In this document: piece by piece, positions 52,480-64,000 of the stretch
How the letters are laid out: every line of letters starts with the position of its first letter
Numbering within the stretch: the stretch's first letter is position 1
NCBI GenBank assembly: GCA_028622995.1
Contig: JAJQJQ010000086.1
Span: 1-64,000 of the forward strand
DNA: 64,000 nt
From: Panagrolaimus kolymaensis
Lineage: Eukaryota > Nematoda > Chromadorea > Rhabditida > Panagrolaimidae
Direction of reading: 5' to 3'
The notes under the pieces: generated by a model
What the model was told of the DNA's origin: nothing
Database searches by the model: none
What the model saw: the letters and a program-made list of their open reading frames with translations, nothing else
Translations under genes and position numbers: made by a program

Positions 52480-55400
52480 TGTTGAAAGTTGAACAAGATA
52501 ATGAAGCTTTAGAACAAAATGATGAAAAACAAAAGCAAAGAGAGTGAAATCAAACAAAATAAAACTTTATTTAATATGCAAATTTTAAAACTCAACAAAA
52601 AAATAATCACATAAAATGCAAATTACCTAACAACAACATTATTACTCAACACAGTCAGAAGGAAAAATTCACCAGCCTCAATCACAAAGTTCATCATTTA
52701 AAAGCTCGTAATTTTTACTATTATTTTTAAAAACGATTATTAGCAATATTTTTTATTTATTTTTGAATTAATTGGACAACATTTTCTAATGTTAAAAATG
52801 AGTGTCGTATTATGTTTTTTTAGCGCGTGCCTTTAATATCCTTTAGAAAATTATGCACCGAATTTACAATGGATTTCATGGAAAAATATTTTTTGGTTCT
52901 TGAGAAATATTTTAGTATTTTTTCTTTTAAACTAAATGTTAGAATTTTTATAATAAAAAATTTAGTTACACATATCTCTCTATTACACACAGTGATTTTA
53001 TGTTGACTTGCATTATTTCTTTAATTTAATTTTTTTGAATCATTTCAAACCAATTTAAAAAAAAAATAATACCCTCTTTTCTTTTAACTTTTTTTGTTGC
53101 TGTAAAGATTTCTTTGTTTGTAAAAACATCGCTAAAAGTTTTTTGAAAACTACCAACAAAAGAAGTTCAATGACGCTATTCTTCATACTTTTGTAAAAGG
53201 TTTAAATAATTTATACAAAAATAGTGTTAATAGTAACAAAAATGTTTTGTCATATTTTACATTATTAATTTAGACCACACGCGCAAAATCTTTCAAACAA
53301 TTACAAAAATAAAGTTTCAACTTTTTAACAAAGACATGTTTTTTTTTTTTGCAAAACTATACCAGCGCTGCGACCGATGTTGCTTCTTCGTTTATGGATG
53401 CTTTTTAAAAATAATTTTTTTCTTTTGTTTTTTTATTAAAACAATTTTCTCTTTCTGCATATTTTTCTGTTTGGGCAAAACTAAAAAGAGTGCAAAGGAA
53501 AAGAAATGGTGTTTAGTTTCGGGGTTATTTTGTTTTTGTTTAAAAAAAATTGAAACTCATCCTCATCATCGGAAACAAAAACGACAAGGAAAAGAAAGGC
53601 TTTTATCCTATTATTTTTTTCTTGAGCTTCAAAAACTCGAGTCAACGAAAAACAAAAACGAAAAAAAGACAAGTAAGAGAAGAGTAAAATTTCTAAAAAA
53701 AAAAAGAAGTGTGTATGACTTTGATCCTATTTATTTTCTGGAAGTGGCAGTGGAGGGCGTTGAATTTTTTTTAAAAGAGGGTTAAGATCATTGAAAAAAA
53801 AAACAGAAGGTTTTAGTTTCTTTCCGGCACCAGAAGGTTTGTTTGCCACTGCCACCCTCTTTTTAGATATTGGATGCTGAATTGTATAGTTTTTTTTCCT
53901 TGTGATGTTGAATTTTCTTCTTTGTGTTTTTGTCATTTATTAAAAAAAATGGTGAAATTTTGATATCTTTTAAGACACTTCAAAAACTTCTTTAAAAAAT
54001 GCCATCATTCTTAAATAATTATGGTCATATGACTTTTCTAAAAAGCATTCTGTGTCACTTTTATATTTGGTTACTTGATAGCTATGTTATAGCTTTTTTT
54101 ATATTTCGAATAATTTCAAATCTCAATTTTCAATAAAAAAGAAAACTTATCAAATAATGAGATCATGGATATTAAAGTTTTGGTTTTATTCTAAAATAAA
54201 TTTTTAAAAAGTTCTAACCTAAATTCTCGTTCGTCGTTTTGCATAAAAATGGAGATAATAAAGCCACATGCTAAAGAATCCATAATGAAGTAACATCTTT
54301 TTACGCTGCACTTTTTTTTGTTTTGTTTTGTTTATTTACCTTTCAAAGTTTAAAACAATAAATTATTACTTTTTTTGCATGCTAAGTTTTTTGTTGCTAA
54401 AAGCGCACGTTTTCTTTATCTTTTTTTCGTCGAATGGGAAAACACTTTTATTTAGCGTCACTTTTTTTTTATTCGGCGGTGTAGCAGAAAAGCAAAAGTT
54501 TCTTATTTCCTGGTATATACATCGAAGGCTCTAAAATTGGCTAATAATAGTATTTTTGACTTTTGCACTCTTTTACTTTCAAAGGAATGTTTTAGAAAAT
54601 CTCTTCGTTTGTTTGTCGTCTCATTCGTTTACATAAGCCAATAAAATACATATCCGGTTTAAAAATAATAAATTTTATTTTGATACATAGAACACCTTTT
54701 TACGTTGAAATGTTTGAATGCCATTCTTGGAGCAATCGCTTTTTAAAGTCTAAAAATAAAGAGTTTGTTCCTGAATAGAATAGTGCATGGATTTTTGGGG
54801 CCAAACAATTTTTATTGTAATTAATTTTGTTTTCTGTTTTAGTTTTTTATTCATTTTCCCTCCAACTTTTTTTTAAACACGAAATTCTTTTTTACTATTT
54901 ATAAATCTTTTTTGTTTTCGAAATAAAAAGAAAAAGCTTTTATATTTTTTCCCAAAAACATTTTTCTTTGGTAAAACCTTTCAATTAACCAATTTACAAC
55001 ATTTTTTTTTTGCCGCTGTGCCACTACCATTCGTTACTAATCAACGCTTTTTTGCATGAAGTTTATTGATGAAAAAAAAAGAAAGTCAATCCACTTTTAG
55101 ATTTCTTCTTTTTACGCTTTTTTCTTTTTCATGGATGTTGGGTAATAAATGACGAAGATTTCAAAGTATGTAAATTTTTCATTTTGAAATAAAAATATTT
55201 GACTTAGAGAGTATAACAAATCTTCCTTTATTTTTGGAACCTCGAAAGAAAAATGTATTTACAGAACTTTGAAAACATTGGATTAATTTTTAGATCTATA
55301 AAAATATTTGATTAATAAGTTTATAATCTCTCACGTTTTGGCCTTAACAAAAATTTCATCTTTATCATTTCTTTTAACGAAGCCTCAATGCTCAAAAAAA

Positions 55401-58400
55401 GTCAATGCGTATTATTTTCAAATTTTCTTTTACTGTTACAGTATATATATTTTTTGAAACATGCTTACGTGTATTTTTTTTTTAGACCTCATTGTTTCAA
55501 TGTATCATTTTGTTTTGTTTTATTTTTAGAAACAATGACTGACACAAAGGTTTTTGACCCTTTCTTTGTTATTATGAAACATAATTTTTGCGTATATCCA
55601 ATTATCTCTCCAAAAAAAAGTACGTATATTCCAAAAAAAAAAACGAAAAAAAAGGAAACCTGGATTAAGTTTTAATGAAATATCTTTGTTTTGTGCGTCA
55701 TTAAGATTACCCCTATAAATACATAAATATTTGTTCCAAGTTTTTTGTTTTTAGTTAAACATTTTTTGTAGTTGCCACGTTTTTAAAGTTTTAAGAAAAA
55801 ATGCCTTTAAATAAAAAAGGAAGCAGCTAAACTCTAAAAAAATGGAGGAAGAAGATTTTTAAGAGGATTACGTTTCACTTTTTTTTTCTTTGCGCTGGGG
55901 TACTTCCAAAAAAATAAAATTGTTTTAAGCTTAACAAGTCATTTTCATTTTTGGGGAGCTTTTGGCGGCTATTATACTTTTTTTAGCCTTTCTCTTATTC
56001 TCTTTTTTCTTTTTTCGAGAAAAGAATAATGAAGTTTAAAGAAATGCATTTTAAAGACGGAAGTCAACTACCACCACCAAAGCCACCAACACCGTTGTTG
56101 GATGGCGGCGACTAAAATAGAAAAAATGTTATAAAAGTTTGGCTTCAGGCGGAATAATTTTGGAATTGTTTATAGTTTTTTTGAAATTAAATTCTTATGA
56201 ATTTCATTGAATCTTGTTTTTTTATACTGTAGCTTTTCGAGATTATAAAAGCCAACGTAAACGTGTCCTTTTAAAAGCACTTTTGGAAACTATTCTTGGG
56301 TGGCATTTTGACGTAGAGAAAGAAAAGTAAGAATTATTTTTTACTTTTTCCTTTTTTTGTTGCTAAAAGTAGAGTATTGTTTTCTTTTGCAAAAATTCCA
56401 TTATTATTTAAGCCCACTTTTTTTTAAAGTCGTTTAAATTTTTTATGTGTTACATGCTTTTTTGAATGTTTTTTTCTTTTTAAAAAGGAGGAAAGATTGT
56501 TAAATATTATATTTAGTTTGAACATTTTTACCGGTGGAAAAACCCGGTGTCTTTCTTCCATGTATTAATTTTTTTTGTGTTAAAATTAATTTTCAAGAAA
56601 CTTGCTTCACCAAAACTTTATGAGTTGTCCGATTTTGATTTTTATGTCAGTAAAAAAATTTAAAAATTCCATGGTTTCTTGCTCCTTTCTTTCGTAGATT
56701 ACTGTGGCTTTTTTTGTTATTAAAGAAAGTCATTCTTGAATTTTATCGTTTTCCTGAAAAAAGAAAGAAAAATGAAAACCATAAAATTTTAAACTCCATA
56801 TTTTATATTATTTTCAAATTTATAAATTTTGGTCTAATTTTACTGTATTTTTCCTTTATCATTTCTTTTTACAAATGCCGCCGCCCATTATTTTTTTTTA
56901 CAAATTCTTAGATTTATTCGTTTTTTCCTTTTTATGTTTTGTTCATTTCCGGGTGATTTTGAAAAGAAAAAAACTGACACATAAATTTTTCAATTTTATT
57001 AGGTTTCATATCCTTTGTCTTTCTTTCACATATATTTTTTCTTGTCAACAAAAAGAAACCCATAGTTTCAGAACATTAATTTTGGTTGAAAAGCCATTGT
57101 TGTTGAAAAATAATAATAACAAGACACAAAAAGATGTTAAAAAAGATATGTGGGCTTTTCCTTGTCAGATTGAATTTTAAAATATGACTTATATGAATTT
57201 TTGTTTCACGCATTTTTAGTTTGATTCTTAAAGAAATTAGAAGGTTTGAATTTAAAAAATAGGCGGAGATTTTTAAGGAATTGAAAAGCTTGAAATCGTG
57301 TCTTTATTTTTATTTTAAAAACAATGTTGTGATTTTGGAAGTATCTGCTAAATATATTTTTTTAAAGTCTTGCTAAAACTCCAATTTTTTTTATTTTGGG
57401 ATACTTTAAGCCGCTTAAAACTCGTTCTTTGTTTCAACGCTACTCCTTCTTTCATTTTTTTATATCATCATAATTTCTATTCTTGCAACTTTTGAATATT
57501 AATGTAAAACCAACCAATCCAATAAATGAGAAAGAAAGAAAAACTTCTAAGAAAGTTTTATTTTTTGCTAATAAAATTATGTAAAACATTTTAAACATTT
57601 GATAGTCACTTTGAAGACTTTTTATTTTCTATTTTTTACTTGAATTAAACATTTTTTATTCTTAGAAATTTTTCTTTGGATGATTTAACAAGTTTCATTT
57701 TTACATTTTTAGAAATAGTGTTTTAAATTTTTTTAACGATTAAAAAAATTTTCATAATGAACCTTCATTTTTGCCATTTGTTTTAAACATAATTTTGTTT
57801 TTATTTTTTCGATTTGAAAACTCCATCAAAAAAATTTCTTTTACGACAAATAAAAAGCAAAAAAAAAAAAAAATAAATACCAGGAACTTTGTTAAGAAAA
57901 AAATGAAAAACAATTTTGGTTTAAACAAATTTTTCTTCTTTTTTCTTTTGAGAATATTTATTTTAATAAAAACATAACCAAAATAAAAAAGACCCAATAA
58001 AAACGTCGAAAAAAAAAGCAGGACCAGCAACATTAAATTAATTTCACCTCATTGCGCACTCAAATTTTTTCTCTCTCCTCATTTTCTTTCCTTGGATGAA
58101 ATGATTGACTAAACATCCGCAAACAAAACAAAAAAGCCCTTCATTTTAGTTCTTTATTTTCTAATGTTCAAAAAAATATGTATGTCAAAACCACCAAAAT
58201 TTTTTTTTATTTTTTTGGCACTCGCTTAGAAATTTTTTATTTCAAAAGAGATTTTTGAAATCTATGTTTTTTTATGAATTTTTTTGACAGCTGAAAAGCG
58301 CTCGATCTTTTTACTTTTGTATTTTGTCCTTTTGAACATTAACTGCCATAAAATTAGCGCAAAACAAAGCATCATTAATCCCATTCAAAGCTTCCACGCA

Positions 58401-60681
58401 TTTTCTGCTTTTTTTTTTACTTTCATATTTTCTTCCAAATATGATTTTGACAAAAATATTGTTTTTTCATTATTGTTGAGTTTTGAGGTGCATAAAGAAA
58501 CATACATATTCAGATTTACTGCTCACTCCCACAAAATAATAATACGACGACAAAAAAAAAAAAAGATTTTTGTATTTTTAGAAATAAATCTTTTTATGCA
58601 TTATTTTTTTAAAGCCCTTTCTATTTTTACTTGCTTTTCTCACAAAAAAACAGTATTCTTTTAGGTGGAGGTAACACAAAAAATAATTCATCGTAGATTT
58701 ACAGTTTATTTTTAAATCTACTTAAGACGTTGCAAAATTTTTTTTACCTCCCTCCAATAAAATTAAGGTACAAAAAAAATATGGAGGGAACAAACTTCAA
58801 AATAAAAAAACTTTATCCTATCTTATTTATGATTCTTCAATATTTTTACGGTTAGTAGCTTGCTACTAACATATTTAAATTTGACTTTAAAACTTTTTCT
58901 TTTTATCGCTGGAGGTGGTCGTGTGTTGGTGGAGGTTTGTGGATAGATAAAAGGTCGAATTTAAACTTATTCATCGGGGTCATAAAATTTTATTATTTAT
59001 GCTTGATTGAAAAAAATGTTTTATTGCCATCATTCCTAAAATTGCATTGCATTGTTTTATTGCTACATAAAAAAATTTAAATATTAAAATTGGCCCATTT
59101 TTTGTTTTATTTTATGACGTTTTCCTTTTCCTCTCTCGGGCGAGCGTATAAAAAAAATGGGTGTACAGAAAAGTGGCTTATAAATGGTTGATTTAAATCC
59201 GCATAAGTCAGGTTTATCATTTGGTGCTTTAATGGATGCTATTTTTTCTCTAAATAATAGTATATTATAAAAGCGATGGTGGTATTAAATGTGACATTTA
59301 TATATATTATTGTTCTTGGTTTGAAAAAAAAAGTAAAGTTTTATTAATATGGTACTTCTTGCATCGGCTGCTACTTAAATCCTGCAATATCAGAGCGAAT
59401 TTATCCTTTTCCAAAAGTAAAATCTAACTAATAAAGAAATTTTGACTAATTTTTTGGGGGAATTTAAATAATTTTAAAGAAAAAAATTATTACTATTTCC
59501 AAGCTCTGAGATTTTAGCATACGATACTTCGGCATTAACAACTGTGCCATTGTCTAATTTTTTAATTTTTAGTAATTTATAAAATGGGTTTTTTGAAGTG
59601 CGCTTAAAAAATTATGCAACAAAATTAAAAGTCATTCATTATTTGAAACTCTATGAAGCCGCTTTTTACCATACCGAACTCCTCCACATTTTAATTACTT
59701 TAATAACATAATCAAGCTAAACCTTTGATCTACTTTTTTTCTTTTCATTTTTTTTCCATTCTAATATACCCATTTTCCAAAAAAGAAAAGTCTATGTATT
59801 CATCAACTAATTTTTTATTACATTTTAGCTCATATTTTTTTTAAACAATATCTCTAAAACCACAGACATGTTTCATGTTTCTTCACCTTTCAAAAAACCT
59901 AACTGACTTCATTTAAAATTAACCAATTTTTTTGAAAGGAAACTACATATTTTTTTCAGCATTTTTTTTAAACATGTTCGTTCATACATTCATGTACTTT
60001 TTGTTGAATTCAATTTAACACTTCCTTGTGTCAAGCAATAGAGAGAGAGAGAGAGAGAGTGATGAATTGACAAAATTGACGCGTAAAAGTTATTAAAATT
60101 TATTTGATAAGAATTTAGATGTAATTAAATAATTTAAAAAAGCACTTTCGATTTAAAAGCAAAAATCAAAGTTCTAATCAAAAAAATTATTTTAACAAAG
60201 GAAATTTTTTTTCACACCGTGAAAGATAGTAACACTTTTTTTCCAACTATTGGTATTGTAGCCTTACTATCTCATTGTTTCAAGAATTTTATTTATTTTC
60301 TTAGTATTGTGTTTTTTACCACATTTTCAAATCTAAAAGACGTTGTTGGTTGACATTGCCCATGCATTTATAATGACTTCATTTCGCACTTTTATTTCTT
60401 TTTTTCATGCCTTTATAAAATTACAAAGTTCACACATTTTCAAAAAAAAACCTTTCAAATAAATTTTCCCATTCTTAAATATGTTTATTTATTATTTAAA
60501 ATTTTTCTCGTGAAAAAAAAGATGCGTCAATAAAAGTTTTTTACTTATATGCGTGAAGTTTTAATTTAAATGTCAAAATGTTGCTTTGATTTTTATTTAT
60601 TTCTTAAAGATTATTTGTTTTTAGGCAATTTTAAAACTTTTGTTATAAAATACAGATTTATTTTAAAAATAAGTAGTAACC
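52480..60681. other. AT-rich gene desert
   Basis: About 8.2 kb with long T and A runs and no convincing gene. Phe/Leu/Lys-rich open frames (for example 53336-53785, 55388-55675, 58284-58664) are products of base composition. Local GC-richer islands occur at 53740-53870, 56050-56115 and 58900-58950. It may hold upstream regulatory DNA or untranslated exons of the gene starting at 60682. Confidence 0.6.
60041..60060. repeat. (GA)n microsatellite
   Basis: Nine to ten uninterrupted GA units. Confidence 0.95.
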
Positions 60682-62370
60682 ATGTTTATTATTTCCAAAA
60701 TTGTTCGTGGTCGAAGATTATTGCATGAAATGGAAGAAAATACTAAAGAAAATGATAAACAACGACAAAAGGCTCAACAACGAGAATCTCCAGTTTTGGA
60801 TGATGAAGGTCCAAATACTAGTGACCAAGTAAGTATGAAGAGAATGCAAAACAATGATATTAAAAATAGGATATACGTGACGCCTAAATACTTTCCTCAA
60901 AATTCTTGAAAATTCCAGCTTTCTTAATTTCAGCTATTTTTTCAATTAAATTTTCCTTTGGAAATTGGAGACATAAAATTTTTTGTAGCGAGATTCACAG
61001 TACCAAAGCTTCTTTAAGGTTTTGGACCCATTTTTTAAAGTAAAAAACTGATCTTTAATTAAAACCCTGGAATCTAATGCAAAATTTAATTTTCTTGGAC
61101 AAAAAATTGAACTTCATCGTTTTTCATTTTCTTTAAATTTTTTGCTATTTTGACGTAACAAAAAACCTTAAACCTCCTTAACAAGTTTTTATTTCTCAAG
61201 TTGCAAAACTTAATCCTTCTCATTTTTTTTACAGACTGCAGATGCAACCCTTTCTCCTGGTATCATGTCACGACGAAAGTAAGTTTAAAGTTTCAAACTA
61301 AATTTTTCTATCCTTTTTAAGTTTTAATTTGACCCTTTAAAAATATTTTAACAACAAAAACAACAAAAAAATGTAATTTGAAATCTTATTCCTTTTGTTC
61401 CTTTGTAAAATTGTCATCATACTTAAACTTCTAAAGTTTCGTTTTCAAATTCGTATAAATATATTTCATAGCCTTCATGATTTTGATAGTAAGTAAATTC
61501 TGACAATATTTTTTTAATTTTGTTGATACTATCTATTTTCGCTTCAAACTTTTCTTGTTTTTAACTGTTTTTTTTTTCAATTAAAAAAGTGTTAGAATTT
61601 TATTACTTTAAACTTGTCAAAATTGAAAAACAATATAAAAACAAAAGTTTCAAAGTTTGTTGAATGTGTGAGTGAGTTTTGGTGTGTCATCGCTCTTTCT
61701 TTTCTCTCTTTTTGTTTCTTTTTTTAATTTTTAATTTTATTAAAAAAATAAAACTATAGCTCTGAGGAAAAAAATTAGAAAAGATAAAACTTTGACAGCT
61801 GTAAAATTTATTTAATTTTACCCTAAAGGCTTTAACATTTTTTTAAGAATGGAACACGGGGAAGAATGCAATAGATAGGTTTCTGTCAAATTTGAGACTC
61901 TCAAAAAAATAAAATTTATTTTATTCTTTTTTCAAATAAATGTTTTCTTTTTATAAATTTTTCACACTTTTTTATTTTTCGTTTATTGTGTCGTCGGTTT
62001 CACATCAGTCGGCAGTCGTCAGTCAGTCATTAACAATTCTATCCCATTTTTAAAATAATAAAATAATAAAATATTTTCACACATTTTTTTAAAATTTTTA
62101 TTTATTTATTTTTCTTTGTTTTAAAACGCATTTTTATGTTTTACTTTTACCTTTCCTTTTTGCCATTTTTTTGTTGCATTTTTGCGTTTTGATGGTTTCG
62201 TTGCTGAAATTTCGAACTTGGTTTATAATGTTTAAATGTAGGACGTGGGCCATGGAACGAGGACATCGATTATCACAAATTTTACTTCATCGTGGAAATA
62301 CTTTGCCACCTCGTCGAAGCCGATCTGAGCGACATATAAAAAAGAATACTGTGACTCCAACAAATTCTGG
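60682..62370 (+). CDS. 5' part of an unknown gene with long introns (partial)
   Basis: Three exons join in phase: 60682-60828 (ATG at 60682), 61235-61278 and 62242-62370, giving 106 complete codons plus two bases; the last donor (GGGTGAGT) is strong and no following exon was found before the window ends. The protein begins MFIISKIVRGRRLLHEMEEN, continues with a charged, Gln-rich linker (NDKQRQKAQQRE), then TLSPGIMSRRKTWAMERG and a basic Ser/Arg part (LPPRRSRSERHIKKN). RRKT and RRSRS look like basophilic kinase sites. It could be the regulatory N-terminus of a larger signalling or channel protein; no family recognised. Introns of 406, 963 and over 1600 nt contrast with the short introns elsewhere here. 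Confidence 0.6.
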
Positions 62371-64000
62371 GTGAGTTATATATAATCTTTTTTGCTTTAT
62401 ATATAAATTTAATAACCAATTTTGCACCCTTGCTTTTATTTTTGAAGTCTATGCTGAGACAGCTTTAATAAGTTCCTAAGAATAAGAATAACAGAATTAG
62501 ATTTTCCGTTGACTATAGTAAAGGTAAACTTCATTAAAAAGAAAGAAACGTGAGAAAGTTATTACGATTCTTTAACTCCAAAAACAAAAATACTTTTATA
62601 GTTGAAATTTTGCAATTTTAAGTTCATAATTTCGAATTTCAAGATTTTTTTGTTGAACAAATTTGAGAATAACATTGCGCAACTAGGCTTAATGAGAGTA
62701 GATACAAATATTTCTTGATTTTCTATTTGAGATCCATCTTTCTTTGTTTTTTGTTGCAAAAGCAATGATATCATATTTTTTTAGTTTTTTTTGGTTCATA
62801 AAAATAACATATTTTTGCTTTGATTATTTTTCTTTTGAATTCTTCACATTTTTGAGAGTAAAAAAAGTAAAAGTTTAAGATTTTAGGTAACTAACGTAAA
62901 CAAATGCCCTTCTGAAACAACAAACAAACATACACAGAAGATGTGGTGATAAGGAGATTAATTTTTTAAACTCAAAATATTATTTTTGTTGTTTATTAAG
63001 CTTTTTAAGGATTACTCTTTTAACCTTTTTTATTTTATTAAATAAACCAAAGATGAAAATTAACTGAAAATGGTGGTCGATTTACGCTATTATTATAAAA
63101 TCTTCTTATATTTTTTTGCACAAAAATTTCGTTTCATGAATTTTCTCGAAACATTGGTACATTTTTTGAGTCATTTTTTGAGTCATTATTTAGTTTTGGG
63201 TTTATCTTTTTCTTTTTTTGTCGGTTTTTTTTTGAGTAAGCACAGAACCATGTGTTTAATGGGTATAATTAAATATATTTGTTATCAAATTACTTCCTTT
63301 TTATGGCCATTTAATTTATCCAAACAAAAAAGGTTTGTGTGTTCGTTATTTTTTATGTTGCATTTTACTCTCTTTTTTTTGTACTCGGCTTTGGAAGTGA
63401 ATAAAAAAACGGGTTGAGAGAGAATTGATGAAAGATATGGAATTTTTACAATTAAAACAAAAATTCCACGTGTTTAGTAAAAAAATAGTTACTTGAAATC
63501 CCGCCACAAAATTTTCTAAACTTATTTTTTTCTTCAGATATTTTTTTTGTTAGGCTTTTTTTGGAAACCTCCAAATGTAAAATTTGAAAACTTTTTATTC
63601 CAAAAAACTTACCTCTCAAAATTCTACGTCTTAAATTTTCATTCACAAAAAACATAGAACACTCAAGGACTCTGAACATTTGGTTTTTGAACTTAAAAAA
63701 CTTTTTAAATATTCATCCTTCTCAACGCTATCAACTTTGCCTTTTCTTATAAATTCTGTCCATTCATTTTAATTCAACTTATAATGCATTCTTATAAAAC
63801 ATTTATATTTATTAAAAAACGATAAATTCATTATTCCAACTTTTCCTTTCCCTCAAAAATAACTTATATTTTTTTATTTAAATGTGACACACCTGCGTAA
63901 TTTTATTTTAAAAATAAAAAGTTGGAAACTAATTTTAACAAATTTTAAGAAATTGACAACATTTTTTTTATTTCTTCATAAAAATCTCCTATTTTTTGTC
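62371..64000. other. Intronic or intergenic AT-rich sequence to window end
   Basis: Follows a strong splice donor and so is probably intron. I see no further exon; the frames at 63070-63417 and 63452-63679 are low-complexity. Confidence 0.5.

Noticed and set aside
53336..53785. 149-codon plus frame in the desert
   Set aside because: Low-complexity Phe/Lys product of homopolymer runs, with an equally open frame on the other strand and no family resemblance.
63070..63417. 115-codon Phe-rich frame starting MVVDLRYYYK
   Set aside because: T-rich intron-like sequence after a strong splice donor; the hydrophobicity is compositional.

Overview
The window reads as nuclear DNA of a nematode. It is AT-rich, its genes are split by many short introns (about 44-70 nt) with TTTTCAG or TTTTAG acceptors, acceptor-like sites lie just upstream of many start codons (as expected for spliced-leader trans-splicing), and the gene set is worm-like: a worm-type Argonaute, a SWIP-10-like metallo-beta-lactamase, a four-domain S10 carboxypeptidase and a neuromedin-U-type receptor. 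Species is not determinable from sequence alone; a Tylenchina-type (clade IV) worm is a guess. All gene models below were spliced by eye, with reading phase checked across every junction.

Layout. 1-7066: satellite array of 136-138 bp monomers (about 51 copies) with higher-order structure. 7688-7943: decayed Q/N-rich coding remnant. 8342-9470 (+): mitochondrial ATP synthase subunit b. 9788-11378 (-): class A peptide GPCR, neuromedin U receptor type. 11979-13818 (+): two-PDZ protein. 13.9-18.0 kb: gene-free. 17996-20524 (-): secreted SWIP-10/MBLAC1-like metallo-beta-lactamase protein. 22213-25803 (+): RGG-rich, probably slicer-dead Argonaute. 27156-29083 (+): DEAD-box helicase with a DEVD box. 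29914-30341 (+) and 38922-39346 (-): two intron-containing, polyadenylated histone H4 genes in the arms of a roughly 970 bp inverted duplication. Between the arms lie COQ8 (31167-34076, -) and a large protein of unknown function (34988-38222, +), the latter carrying a 231 bp palindromic MITE in one intron. 39869-50576 (-): a 31-exon gene for a 2384-residue polyprotein with a signal peptide, four tandem S10 carboxypeptidase domains (the last catalytically dead), a Thr-rich stalk and a probable GPI-anchor signal. 51751-52479 (-): small Lys-rich secreted or membrane protein. 52.5-60.7 kb: AT-rich desert. 60682 to at least 62370 (+): 5' exons of a gene with long introns that runs out of the window.

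The genes are not an operon; most are divergent or convergent neighbours. Possible shared themes are germline small-RNA biology (Argonaute next to a vasa-like helicase) and histone supply (two H4 genes with shared promoter motifs; an MBLAC1-like protein upstream). Co-function is not shown by the sequence. The most notable items are the GC donor or in-frame TAG in one H4 gene, the inverted H4 duplication, the TTAA-flanked MITE, the inactivated fourth carboxypeptidase domain with furin-like sites, the loss of catalytic residues in the Argonaute, and the structured satellite.
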